DNA from: Candidatus Roseilinea sp. NK_OTU-006
Lineage (GTDB): Bacteria > Chloroflexota > Anaerolineae > J036 > Brachytrichaceae
Reading direction: 5' to 3'
NCBI RefSeq assembly: GCF_012931985.1
Contig: NZ_JAAFGM010000028.1
Coordinates: forward strand, 1-41,706
Length of the DNA stretch: 41,706 nucleotides
Part shown: positions 30,147-39,130 of the stretch, one piece after another
Layout of the letters: each line of letters opens with the position of its first letter
Position numbering within the stretch: the first letter of the stretch is position 1
Notes under the pieces: model-generated
What the model was told of the DNA's origin: nothing
Databases searched by the model: none
Seen by the model: only the letters and a program-made list of their open reading frames with translations
Translations under genes and position numbers: made by a program

Positions 30147-31211
30147 CTACCACGCAACGTTGAGGTTGATGAACACGCCGATGAGCAGCGCAGAGAGGAA
30201 ACACAGGGCGATGACGTACCACACCACGCGTGGACGAAAGACGTTCAGATACAGCGTGGTGCTCTTGATGTCCACCATCGGCCCGAAGACGAGGAAAGCG
30301 ATGACCGAGCCAACGGTGAACGTATTGACAAACGACAGCGCCAGAAACGCATCCACCGTGCTGCATACCGAAAGCACGAACGCCAGTAGCTGCAACGCGA
30401 TGACCGAGGTGACCGAGTCGCGGCCAATGCCGATCAAGGCTTGCTGCGGTATGAAGGTCTGCAGCGTGGCGGCGAGCAATGTGCCGACGACCAGGAACCG
30501 CCCCATGTCGAAGAATTCGTCTGTAGCGACGCTGAACGCGTTTTGCAAGCGCAGCGTGATCGAGCGGGATGACTGCCATGGGACGAACGGTGCGCTGCCT
30601 CCGAGCAGGTTGCCGCGTTGCGCCGCTTCGTCGTCCATCCCTCCCATCACCGGAGCAAGGGTGCGTGGCGCGATCATGCGGGCGATGTTGGATTGCGCGC
30701 TGAACACCAAGCCGATGCCAGTCGCGATCAGCAGCGTGAAGGCGATGCGTCCCCAAAAGATCGGCCCGAAGCCGAAGGCGGCGTAGGTGCTGGCGATGAC
30801 GATCGGGTTCAGCACGGGCGCGCCGAGCAAAAAGGCGATGCCCGCAGAGACGGGGAAGCCTTTCTGGTATAGCCGCCGCACCACCGGCACCACACCGCAT
30901 TCACATACAGGGAAGATCATTCCCAGCAGCGCGCCGGCTACGGCGCCGGCGATTTTGTTGCGCGGGAAGAGGCGCGCGATGTCATCGGCGGTGACAAACT
31001 CGGCGATCAACCCCGAAGCCAGGCTGCCCAGCAGCAGGAAGGGCGCTGCTTCGATAAAAATGCCGAGGAAGACCGTGACGTAGTTTTGCAGCAGATCGGG
31101 CAGCGGCACCGCGGGCAGGCGCATCACCGGCAGCAAGGCGTCCAGCGCAATCGTGCCGAGCAGAATGGCCAGCGCGATGAGCAGCAGGGTGGATAGCCGT
31201 TGCTGAGTCAT
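30147..31211 (-). CDS. Permease of the YraQ/DUF318 (ArsP-like) family
   Basis: A 354-residue membrane protein with about eight helices. The signature segments are LGIFIEAAPFLLLGSLASGLIAEFV, FPVCECGVVPVVRRL and FLLGAPVLNPIVIAST. The Cys pair (CEC) in the CGVVP region is also seen in this family; related ArsP proteins export trivalent organoarsenicals, but most members are untested. The ATG at 31211 is chosen over an upstream start that would overlap the tRNA gene. TACAAT lies 12 bases upstream. Confidence 0.86.
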   Translation of the reverse strand: MTQQRLSTLLLIALAILLGTIALDALLPVMRLPAVPLPDLLQNYVTVFLGIFIEAAPFLLLGSLASGLIAEFVTADDIARLFPRNKIAGAVAGALLGMIFPVCECGVVPVVRRLYQKGFPVSAGIAFLLGAPVLNPIVIASTYAAFGFGPIFWGRIAFTLLIATGIGLVFSAQSNIARMIAPRTLAPVMGGMDDEAAQRGNLLGGSAPFVPWQSSRSITLRLQNAFSVATDEFFDMGRFLVVGTLLAATLQTFIPQQALIGIGRDSVTSVIALQLLAFVLSVCSTVDAFLALSFVNTFTVGSVIAFLVFGPMVDIKSTTLYLNVFRPRVVWYVIALCFLSALLIGVFINLNVAW

Positions 31212-31223
31212 GCCTTCGGCGCA

Positions 31224-31229
31224 ATTGTA
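31224..31229 (-). promoter_or_regulatory. -10-like TACAAT for the permease gene
   Basis: On minus, TACAAT ends 12 bases before the permease ATG at 31211, giving a leader of only a few bases. Confidence 0.4.
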
Positions 31230-31300
31230 GCGCCCGCGCGAGGCGAGAGGCGTAGGCGAAGCCGGGCCGAGGTGGGCGTTCGCCGTCGTTGTGGTTGAGA

Positions 31301-31384
31301 TGCCGAAGGTGGGAATCGAACCCACACTCCCGTAAGGGAACACGATTTTGAGTCGTGCGCGTCTGCCAGTTCCGCCACTTCGGC
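31301..31384 (-). tRNA. tRNA-Leu, anticodon CAA (UUG codon)
   Basis: The 84-base gene folds as a class II tRNA: acceptor GCCGAAG pairs with CTTCGGC before the discriminator A, and the anticodon loop CTCAAAA reads CAA within a CACGA/TCGTG stem. A long variable arm (TCCCTTACGGGA) and a T-loop GTTCGATTC follow. CCA is not encoded. TATACT lies 13 bases upstream. Confidence 0.96.
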
Positions 31385-31397
31385 GCTGTGCTTAAAC

Positions 31398-31403
31398 AGT
31401 ATA
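31398..31403 (-). promoter_or_regulatory. -10 TATACT for tRNA-Leu
   Basis: TATACT ends 13 bases before the mature tRNA 5' end, within ATGTTATACTG, the same 11-mer found before the DUF6391 gene. Confidence 0.5.
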
Positions 31404-31431
31404 ACATCGGACGACGGCAATTTCTGCCGGC

Positions 31432-32763
31432 TCAGCCGACAATTTCTCGCGGGTCGGCGATGACGCCGGCGACGGCGCTGGCAGCGACGACGGCCGGCGA
31501 AGCGAGGTAGATCTCGGACTCGCGCGTGCCCATGCGCCCACGGAAATTGCGGTTGGCGCTGCTGATCGTGACTTCGCCCACCGCCGGCACGCCCATGTGA
31601 TTTCCCATGCACGGGCCACATCCGGGCGCGCTGATCACGCCGCCGGCCTCCAGGAAGGTCGCCACATAGCCGAGCTGGAGCGCGGCTTGCAGCACTTCGG
31701 ACGATGCCGGATTCCACAGCAGGCGCGTGGTGCGCGCGACGCGCCGGCCGCGCAACACATCGCACGCGGCGGCGATGTCCTCAAGCCGGCCGTTCGTGCA
31801 CGTACCCAGCCAAGCCTGCTGCACCGGCCGGCCTTTCACCTCGCTGATCGGCGCGACGTTGTCCACGCGGTGCGGCCGTGCGACCATCGGCTCGAGCGCG
31901 CCGAGTTCGTAACGACACTCGAACACGTATGCCGCTTCGGCGTCGGGATAAAGCGCGTTGCTCCGCAGGCCGGCCAGTTGAGATTCGATGGCGGCGCATT
32001 CGACCGTGTCCTGCTGCGCTTCTGCTGCGCGCAAGCGGCGTTGCAGGCGTTCCTCCAGATACGAGAAGACGGCCTCATCCGGCGGCAGGTAAGCGTTCTT
32101 CGCGCCGAATTCCGCCATCATGTTGGGAATGACCATCCGGCTTTCCAGGCTGAGCCGCCCGATGCCGTCGCCATGAAACTCCACCGAGCGATAGAGGCCC
32201 CCATCCTGGCCGAGGTCGCCGATCAGTTTGAGGCAGAAATCCTTAGTGGTGACCCAGGGCGGCAGGCTGCCGGTGACGACGACCTTCATGCTCTCCGGCA
32301 CGCGCAGCCACAGCTCGCCCGTCGCCCAGAGCGCCGCCACTTCGCTGCGCCCGATGCCGGCGCCGAACGCGCCCAACCACCCAAAATGCGTCGTGTGCGA
32401 GTCCGAGCCGAGGATCGTCATGCCGGGCAGTACCAGCGCCTCTTCGCTGAAGACCTGATGGCAGATGCCGCGCCCGACCTCGAAGAAATGCCGGACGCCC
32501 TGCTCGCGCACGAAGCGGCGCACCTCGGCGTGGTTTTGCGCGTGCTGCGTCGTCGGCGCAGGCACGGCGTGATCAAGCGTGATGCACAGGCGTTCGGGGT
32601 GCTTGACCCGCTCGACGCCGAGTTGTCGGAACAATCGGTAGATGGCTGCGGTGTTGTCGTGGCTGAGCACGCGATCGGGACGCGCGTCAACGATCTGCCC
32701 GGCAGTCGTCTCGGACTGGCCCGAAGCGCGCGCCAGCGCCTTCTCTGCGAACGTTTTGCCCAT
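31432..32763 (-). CDS. Aconitase-family large subunit, isopropylmalate dehydratase/homoaconitase-like
   Basis: This family isomerises hydroxy-acids with a [4Fe-4S] cluster. The 443-residue protein has the substrate-binding segments DHAVPAP and [20 protein letters not shown], and the cluster cysteines C322 (GTCTNGR), C382 and C385 (GCGPC). These fit LeuC or homoaconitase large subunits; an insertion of ~40 residues near 240-280 is unusual. No small subunit (leuD) or other leucine genes flank it, so the exact reaction is open. The ATG at 32763 is the family start and has a TATAAT box 18 bases before it. Confidence 0.88.
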   Translation of the reverse strand: MGKTFAEKALARASGQSETTAGQIVDARPDRVLSHDNTAAIYRLFRQLGVERVKHPERLCITLDHAVPAPTTQHAQNHAEVRRFVREQGVRHFFEVGRGICHQVFSEEALVLPGMTILGSDSHTTHFGWLGAFGAGIGRSEVAALWATGELWLRVPESMKVVVTGSLPPWVTTKDFCLKLIGDLGQDGGLYRSVEFHGDGIGRLSLESRMVIPNMMAEFGAKNAYLPPDEAVFSYLEERLQRRLRAAEAQQDTVECAAIESQLAGLRSNALYPDAEAAYVFECRYELGALEPMVARPHRVDNVAPISEVKGRPVQQAWLGTCTNGRLEDIAAACDVLRGRRVARTTRLLWNPASSEVLQAALQLGYVATFLEAGGVISAPGCGPCMGNHMGVPAVGEVTISSANRNFRGRMGTRESEIYLASPAVVAASAVAGVIADPREIVG

Positions 32764-33090
32764 GACTGTGGTCGGCAGGGGATTATACGGAGGACGGGAT
32801 GGCGCGCACAAGATGCGAAACCGAGCCCAGGCGCACGCGTGAACAGCGTAGATGGCGTCCACGCGCCCCGGCGCACCTACGCACTGCGTTGCGCCATCGC
32901 TGCATCGCGTGGTCGCGTTGCTGTTCCGGGAAGCCAGCCGCTCGGCCAGGCCGACGCCGGCGGCGGCCACGTCGTAGCTGAACGGCAGGGCCCCCTTTGG
33001 CTACGCCGGAGAGCGCGCCCGGCCGCAGCGACACGCGGGAGCCGAGGCGGGCGGCGGCGATGAAGAGTTCATGCGTTGGATGCGCGGATT
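32764..33090. other. Region upstream of the aconitase gene, no confident gene
   Basis: No open frame here looks like a known protein. The minus frame of the aconitase gene is open a further 69 codons upstream, but that part is Arg/Ala rich and unlike the family. The left part contains the aconitase promoter. A TAGAAT at 33088-33093 on minus is followed by an ATG 15 bases on, with an open frame of uncertain meaning. Confidence 0.45.
32782..32811 (-). promoter_or_regulatory. Promoter of the aconitase-family gene
   Basis: A perfect TATAAT (32782-32787) is preceded after 18 bases by TTGTGC (32806-32811), a partial -35. The leader would be only about 12 bases. Confidence 0.6.
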
Positions 33091-34194
33091 CTAAGCGTGC
33101 GAGGGGTTGAGCGGGCTTTGTCGTGCGCCGTGGGCATCCGGTTGCTGCAACATGGACGGGGCTTCGTTGAAGGGCGGTAAGATGCGCAGCGGTAGCTCGA
33201 CGCGCAGGTCGGGCGCCCAGGGTCGGTCTGCTACTGCTCGCAGGAACCACGTGATCTGATAAAGGCGTCCGTCGTAGCTTAGGGGGCTTTCAGGCGTCAC
33301 GCGCAGCGTAAATCGCTGTCTTTGGCTGGGTAGGGGAGAAAGGGTGGCTTGGTCCACGACATGTTCCCAGCGCCTTTTCTCCCAAAACCATTTGCCGGCC
33401 ACAGTGCGATAGCCCAGCTCAATCCGCAATGCGCGGGGCCGAGCGGCGTCGGCCAGATCAAACCATGTGATCTCTCCCGTGACCGCGTCGCCCAGCGCCG
33501 ATGTGGTGCGGCTCACGTTGAGATGCAGCGAATCGGTGGTGAGCAACGAAGGGGCCGAGGGAGAGACAACAATAGGGCGTTTGGCAGCTTGGGGGAGGAC
33601 GTGCAGGGAGACCGCTTCTTTGAGGTCGGGCGACCCGGGCAGGCGTAGGCGAAAGGCAATCTCCCAATCGAACGCCAGCTTGCAATCGAGGACTTCTTTC
33701 CGGTAGAAGGTGGGCATGGCTTCGAGAGGAAGGGTGAGTTGGGCGGTGTAAGTTTGTGGCTGGTTGGCGACCAGGTCAACGGTTTCGGCAAGGGTGAGGG
33801 TTTGGTGGACGATTTGGGCGGTGTGCGACCACGTGATGTGCCCAGACCAGAGTTTGATGAATTCTTTCCCGTTGAGGGTCAAGGTGGCCGGTCCGGCGCG
33901 GAGGGTGCGCCGGGGGGTGAGGGTAATGTGTAAGGTGAGCGTCTCCCCAAGTCGAGCTTCGGCAGGCACCACGGCGACGTGTGCGACGGCAGTGGAGGCG
34001 GTGAGGCCCTGGATGAGGGTCGAGACGCCGCCCCCGAAGAAGATGAAGCCGAGCACGATGATCAAAGCGCCCAGTTCATCCCACCACGTGCGGCTCGGGG
34101 TAGTCCAAAAAAGCCATCCGCCCAGGGCCATGCCGGCCAATCCCAAAAGCCCGCAGACGATGCCGGTGAGAATCAGACCGATGCTGTATTTCAT
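33091..34194 (-). CDS. Membrane protein with two N-terminal helices and a beta-rich domain, unknown function
   Basis: From the ATG at 34194 the protein has 367 residues: helix 1 (SIGLILTGIVCGLLGLAGMA), helix 2 (LGALIIVLGFIFFGGGV) and then ~300 residues of beta-rich sequence with two similar halves, which resembles arrestin/SpoOM or Ig-like folds in pattern only. No catalytic motif is seen. It is the first gene beyond the CRISPR trailer end and on the same strand as the array and cas genes, so read-through transcription could reach it. An alternative TTG start at 34269 is open but sits inside a likely -10. I do not recognise the family. Confidence 0.72.
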   Translation of the reverse strand: MKYSIGLILTGIVCGLLGLAGMALGGWLFWTTPSRTWWDELGALIIVLGFIFFGGGVSTLIQGLTASTAVAHVAVVPAEARLGETLTLHITLTPRRTLRAGPATLTLNGKEFIKLWSGHITWSHTAQIVHQTLTLAETVDLVANQPQTYTAQLTLPLEAMPTFYRKEVLDCKLAFDWEIAFRLRLPGSPDLKEAVSLHVLPQAAKRPIVVSPSAPSLLTTDSLHLNVSRTTSALGDAVTGEITWFDLADAARPRALRIELGYRTVAGKWFWEKRRWEHVVDQATLSPLPSQRQRFTLRVTPESPLSYDGRLYQITWFLRAVADRPWAPDLRVELPLRILPPFNEAPSMLQQPDAHGARQSPLNPSHA

Positions 34195-34268
34195 CGCGGT
34201 TTTCACCAACTCCAGAGATTCGGTGGGATTGGGTGCAGTTGCGTTTTCTTTGACGTAGCCAAGCGCCA

Positions 34269-34297
34269 ATTATCAACTCTCTCGTCACGCTTGCAAT
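34269..34297 (-). promoter_or_regulatory. Promoter candidate for the membrane protein at the CRISPR trailer end
   Basis: On minus, TTGCAA (34292-34297) is followed after 16 bases by GATAAT (34269-34274). Both match the consensus fairly well. It lies just outside the last repeat. Confidence 0.4.
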
Positions 34298-34306
34298 GCA
34301 CGCAGC

Positions 34307-37300
34307 ATCCCAGTGTCCTCGTTCGGACATGAGCTATTTCAACAGCACACATGGCGGCGGCGCACGGACATCTGCCGCCCTTTCAGTGTCCTCGTTCGGA
34401 CATGAGCTATTTCAACGCAATGGCCAGCAGCCGCACCGCGTGAATGTTTCGCTTTCAGTGTCCTCGTTCGGACATGAGCTATTTCAACGACGCGCAGGAC
34501 ATTTGCATCACCGACCCGCAGACTCTTTCAGTGTCCTCGTTCGGACATGAGCTATTTCAACGCAATCCTCTCCAGCTCCGTGCGTCCACGTGATCCTGCT
34601 TTCAGTGTCCTCGTTCGGACATGAGCTATTTCAACGTGCAGGAGTACGGAGAAAACGTATACAAAGCCGCGCTTTCAGTGTCCTCGTTCGGACATGAGCT
34701 ATTTCAACTGAACCGCCCCCAACTCCCATTGCAAAAAGAGTCAACTTTCAGTGTCCTCGTTCGGACATGAGCTATTTCAACGTGGGCGACAGCGCACGAT
34801 ACGCCGTTCTGGCGCAGTGCTTTCAGTGTCCTCGTTCGGACATGAGCTATTTCAACGTCATTGGCGCAATCACAGAGTGAGTAAGTGATTAGGCTTTCAG
34901 TGTCCTCGTTCGGACATGAGCTATTTCAACACCCATCCAACCTGCTGCTCGGTACGCCGATCAGTAACTTTCAGTGTCCTCGTTCGGACATGAGCTATTT
35001 CAACAAGAGTCGCCGACCTGCTCGCGGCTGCGGCGAACGCCTTTCAGTGTCCTCGTTCGGACATGAGCTATTTCAACAGCAAATGTCAGACGACGAAATC
35101 AGCGCGGTAGCGCGCTTTCAGTGTCCTCGTTCGGACATGAGCTATTTCAACAACTGCCGGAACCGCTCCGGCGAGATGGGCGCACGGGCTTTCAGTGTCC
35201 TCGTTCGGACATGAGCTATTTCAACTGATTACGAGTACTGGCTGGTCGAAACTCGTCAGAACTTTCAGTGTCCTCGTTCGGACATGAGCTATTTCAACTC
35301 AGTGATTGACACTCCTGAAGGCCGCTTCTACTCGCTTTCAGTGTCCTCGTTCGGACATGAGCTATTTCAACGGGGAAAGAGTGAGGCGGAGGCGGTTGTT
35401 ATGACATTCCTTTCAGTGTCCTCGTTCGGACATGAGCTATTTCAACGCTCGCCGTGGTCATTTGCCGCCGGACTTCGACCGCTCTTTCAGTGTCCTCGTT
35501 CGGACATGAGCTATTTCAACTGAGACCGTCCTGGTGCAGTACTTGGTCGTTGACCACTTTCAGTGTCCTCGTTCGGACATGAGCTATTTCAACTCCTTCG
35601 CCCGCGGTGCATGCGCAGGGGCGCATGAGCTTTCAGTGTCCTCGTTCGGACATGAGCTATTTCAACCTATGCCACATCGTCTGACCTCGAAATTCCCACG
35701 CCAAACTTTCAGTGTCCTCGTTCGGACATGAGCTATTTCAACGTCAAACAACGAAATCAGCGCTTTGGCGCGCAGCGTCTTTCAGTGTCCTCGTTCGGAC
35801 ATGAGCTATTTCAACATGTAGTGCGCAGCGTCAATGATGCGCTGCGCGCTATCTTTCAGTGTCCTCGTTCGGACATGAGCTATTTCAACAATGCAGACGG
35901 CGGCGGCGGCACATACAAGCCAGTCTTTCAGTGTCCTCGTTCGGACATGAGCTATTTCAACAAAAGCCGCACTCAAGACTTGGGATGTGGGGTGGGCGCT
36001 TTCAGTGTCCTCGTTCGGACATGAGCTATTTCAACGGCGTGCGCTAATGCCTCGCCTAGCGCTGTGCAGCAAGACTTTCAGTGTCCTCGTTCGGACATGA
36101 GCTATTTCAACTATGATGAGGACTACAATCAAAACGAAATGCCCTCTGCTTTCAGTGTCCTCGCTCGGACATGAGCTATTTCAACGGGGGGATAACCTCC
36201 CCAATGATGAGCCATATTTGGCTTTCAGTGTCCTCGTTCGGACATGAGCTATTTCAACCCATTGCACGCCAAGCGAAGCAAGTCATTGCACTGACCTTTC
36301 AGTGTCCTCGTTCGGACATGAGCTATTTCAACAACAAGTCGGCGATCGCCATGCCGACAAAAAGCATCTTTCAGTGTCCTCGTTCGGACATGAGCTATTT
36401 CAACAGTGTTCCGCACTCCGCCGCATCGTGGGCTAGTGTCCTTTCAGTGTCCTCGTTCGGACATGAGCTATTTCAACAGGCAGCGGCCTCGACTTGTTCG
36501 TTGCAAACGAAGCCTTTCAGTGTCCTCGTTCGGACATGAGCTATTTCAACTCAGCGCGTTAGTGCGCAGTGTCTCATCTGACGACATCTTTCAGTGTCCT
36601 CGTTCGGACATGAGCTATTTCAACGACGTACCGGAGGAGCAACTCGCAAAGCTTGGCCTGGTCTTTCAGTGTCCTCGTTCGGACATGAGCTATTTCAACC
36701 ACTTATCAGCCAACTCCCAGCGGTCGAAGTTCGGCTTTCAGTGTCCTCGTTCGGACATGAGCTATTTCAACATCTACGTTCGCGGTTCATGATCCGCAGG
36801 CGCAAGGGCTTTCAGTGTCCTCGTTCGGACATGAGCTATTTCAACTGAGGAGCGACAGGCGCAAGTGGACGCGCTGCAATCCTTTCAGTGTCCTCGTTCG
36901 GACATGAGCTATTTCAACGCTCGCTGGGGTCATTTGCCGCCGGGCTTCGACCGCTCTTTCAGTGTCCTCGTTCGGACATGAGCTATTTCAACACGTGAGC
37001 ATGGCACGTCATCCCCCTCCCTCTCGGACTTTCAGTGTCCTCGTTCGGACATGAGCTATTTCAACAGTTGGGGACGTTTCAAGCGGAGTTTGGTAAAGAC
37101 TCTTTCAGTGTCCTCGTTCGGACATGAGCTATTTCAACCTTTAGCAGCAGCCTACGTCATTTTCGTATTCCAACTTTCAGTGTCCTCGTTCGGACATGAG
37201 CTATTTCAACTGAGTGTCATTGAGTCGAAGTTTGAGCGCGACTACATCTTTCAGTGTCCTCGTTCGGACATGAGCTATTTCAACTGCCGGTTGTTCACCG

Positions 37301-38023
37301 GCACCCGTTTTGTTTTTCTGTTCTTTCAGTGTCCTCGTTCGGACATGAGCTATTTCAACGCGAACAGCCGGTCGTGTCGGCGCTCATCGTCATCTACTTT
37401 CAGTGTCCTCGTTCGGACATGAGCTATTTCAACAGGACATGGCACAAGATGCCATGATTGCCGGGATACCTTTCAGTGTCCTCGTTCGGACATGAGCTAT
37501 TTCAACGGAAATTGACGAATTCGGCCATCCTTACCGACAACTCTTTCAGTGTCCTCGTTCGGACATGAGCTATTTCAACGGCGAGGACATAACGCTACCA
37601 GGCGTGTCCGCAATCACTTTCAGTGTCCTCGTTCGGACATGAGCTATTTCAACCTGATGAACTGGGCATATCGCCCAGTCCGTTCGGGACTTTCAGTGTC
37701 CTCGTTCGGACATGAGCTATTTCAACTCGCCGGGGCTTGCGCCAACAGCTCTGCAACTCCCGCACTTTCAGTGTCCTCGTTCGGACATGAGCTATTTCAA
37801 CCGACGAAAAGATGAGGTGCTCGACCAACTGCCGCCAAAGCTTTCAGTGTCCTCGTTCGGACATGAGCTATTTCAACCGAATCAGCCTCGCCGAGTCAGC
37901 GGAAGAGCTGCTCTTTCAGTGTCCTCGTTCGGACATGAGCTATTTCAACCTGCTGCGCGGCGTTCTCGACGCACAAGCAACGCTGCCTTTCAGTGTCCTC
38001 GTTCGGACATGAGCTATTTCAAC
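34307..38023 (-). CRISPR. CRISPR array, 51 repeats of 37 bases and 50 spacers
   Basis: Every full repeat is 37 bases. Read on minus it begins GTTGAAATAGC and ends GGACACTGAAAG, with an inner hairpin TGTCC/GGACA around GAACGA; the likely 8-base crRNA tag is ACTGAAAG. Spacers are 35-39 bases. Only two repeats differ: the one ending at 34343 lacks the conserved CTTT edge (the terminal repeat), and the one at 36149-36185 has one change in the hairpin loop. The degenerate end, the promoter beyond the other end and the cas gene direction all place the leader near 38023. Spacers 16 and 36 are near copies, and spacers 11, 20, 21 and 31 come from related sequences. Confidence 0.99.
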
Positions 38024-38213
38024 CGCAGATGGTTAAAAGCATTTTCAGGTCATCTGAGACCTGAGATGAGCTTTTCGCCTTGCCGAGGCTCTTTCTAGGC
38101 CTCGATCATACGAGGGAGTTACGCGATCGTCAAGGAATAGACTATGCCCGGCGAAAATCATATTTTGCGCGAAAGTGGACCGGGTTTTCGCTATCGGATG
38201 GGGCGTTCAGGGT
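38024..38213 (-). promoter_or_regulatory. CRISPR leader
   Basis: The 190 bases between the first repeat and cas4 contain no gene. They hold the array promoter and a perfect 7-bp inverted repeat TCAGGTC/GACCTGA (38045-38064, loop 6) about 22 bases from the first repeat, where factors guiding spacer integration could bind. Confidence 0.8.
38105..38133 (-). promoter_or_regulatory. CRISPR array promoter: TTGACG-N17-TATGAT
   Basis: The -35 TTGACG (38128-38133) and -10 TATGAT (38105-38110) each match the sigma-70 consensus at 5 of 6, with the ideal 17-base spacer. Transcription should start near 38098, about 75 bases before the first repeat, and run through the array on minus. Confidence 0.75.
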
Positions 38214-38825
38214 TCATATATCGTTGCACAGCCGGCGATACTCGCAGGCCGCACATCGCCGGCGATAGGGGGTAGGCGGGGGATACTGTTCGGTGGCCAC
38301 CATGCTTTCGATGGCCCGCAACCCATCTTGAACCTCAGCGCGCAGGCGCTCATCAATCATGACCTCGCGCGCTCGTTTTTGTGGGATGTAGTAGATAAAC
38401 CCACGTCGCACGGGGTGGCTGCGTTGCTGCTCAACCAAAATTGCGTAGGCCGCCAGTTGCACCGACCAATTATGCCAAAGCGTCGGGATGATGCGACGCG
38501 CTGTTCGCTCGTGGGTCAAGCTGTCTTTGTAATCCACCGGGATCAGTTCAACACCTTCCGCAGACGGCGCAACGATCAGCATATCCAACCGGCCGCACAG
38601 GTTGAGAGATTCCGATTCTAGCCATACGTCGAACTCGCGCTCGCCCTGGCGCAAGCCATAAGCGCGCAAGCTGCGCCGGTGCTCCATGATCTCGGCGCTC
38701 ACGTTGGCTATGCGGCCCGATGCCATCTTCGCCGTCGGCATCAGGTGTACGCCAGGCCAGCAATAGCCGTAGTACACCAATCGTGCACAGTAGGCGAGTT
38801 GTTTGAGATCGGTTACGGTGAACAT
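38214..38825 (-). CDS. cas4: CRISPR-associated exonuclease Cas4
   Basis: Cas4 trims spacer precursors and helps select the PAM. The 203-residue RecB-type nuclease has Cys13, the active-site Asp81 (GRLDML), Asp98 and Lys100 (VDYK), Gln123 (QLAAYA), and the C-terminal cysteines C191, C194 and C200. With Cys13 these would hold the [4Fe-4S] cluster. It follows cas2 by 9 bases and is the last cas gene before the array leader; in most type I-B loci cas4 precedes cas1. Confidence 0.93.
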   Translation of the reverse strand: MFTVTDLKQLAYCARLVYYGYCWPGVHLMPTAKMASGRIANVSAEIMEHRRSLRAYGLRQGEREFDVWLESESLNLCGRLDMLIVAPSAEGVELIPVDYKDSLTHERTARRIIPTLWHNWSVQLAAYAILVEQQRSHPVRRGFIYYIPQKRAREVMIDERLRAEVQDGLRAIESMVATEQYPPPTPYRRRCAACEYRRLCNDI

Positions 38826-38834
38826 GGGTGGGAG

Positions 38835-39104
38835 CTATTCGGCGGCGTGGTCGGGCGCATCGCCGACGATATGCTCGATGCGCTGGGACCACTCGCGCTC
38901 GCCAATGCAATATAGGCAGATGCGGCCGGCGCGCTTCCCCAGTTTCGCCATGGCGCGCTTCATCAACTCCTCCTGATGTGTGCGCAACAGATCGCCGGCA
39001 AACGCGCTGTACTGGATGCGATTCATGCCGTAATCCATGCACAAGTCGGCAATCTTGACTCGAAGGCGGGAGTCGGAGATGTCATAGACGACGATACAGC
39101 GCAT
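38835..39104 (-). CDS. cas2: CRISPR adaptation protein Cas2
   Basis: Cas2 forms the integration complex with Cas1. The 89-residue ferredoxin-fold protein starts MRCIVVYDISDSRLR with the conserved Asp in the first strand, followed by YGMNRIQYSAFAG, a typical Cas2 segment. It follows cas1 by 26 bases and precedes cas4. Confidence 0.95.
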   Translation of the reverse strand: MRCIVVYDISDSRLRVKIADLCMDYGMNRIQYSAFAGDLLRTHQEELMKRAMAKLGKRAGRICLYCIGEREWSQRIEHIVGDAPDHAAE

Positions 39105-39130
39105 TGGGGGAAGGTGAAGAAAGAGGCGCG

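Noticed and set aside
31597..33063. 488-codon plus frame opposite the aconitase-family gene
   Set aside because: Shadow of a gene with clear cluster cysteines on the other strand.
32783..33250. 155-codon minus frame upstream of the aconitase gene
   Set aside because: Arg-rich and overlaps the neighbouring membrane protein gene in another frame; no family seen.
34296..38098. Many open frames with repeated SVSSFGHELFQ or FQCPRSDMSYFN across 34.3-38.1 kb
   Set aside because: They are translations of the CRISPR repeat in different frames, not a repeat protein.
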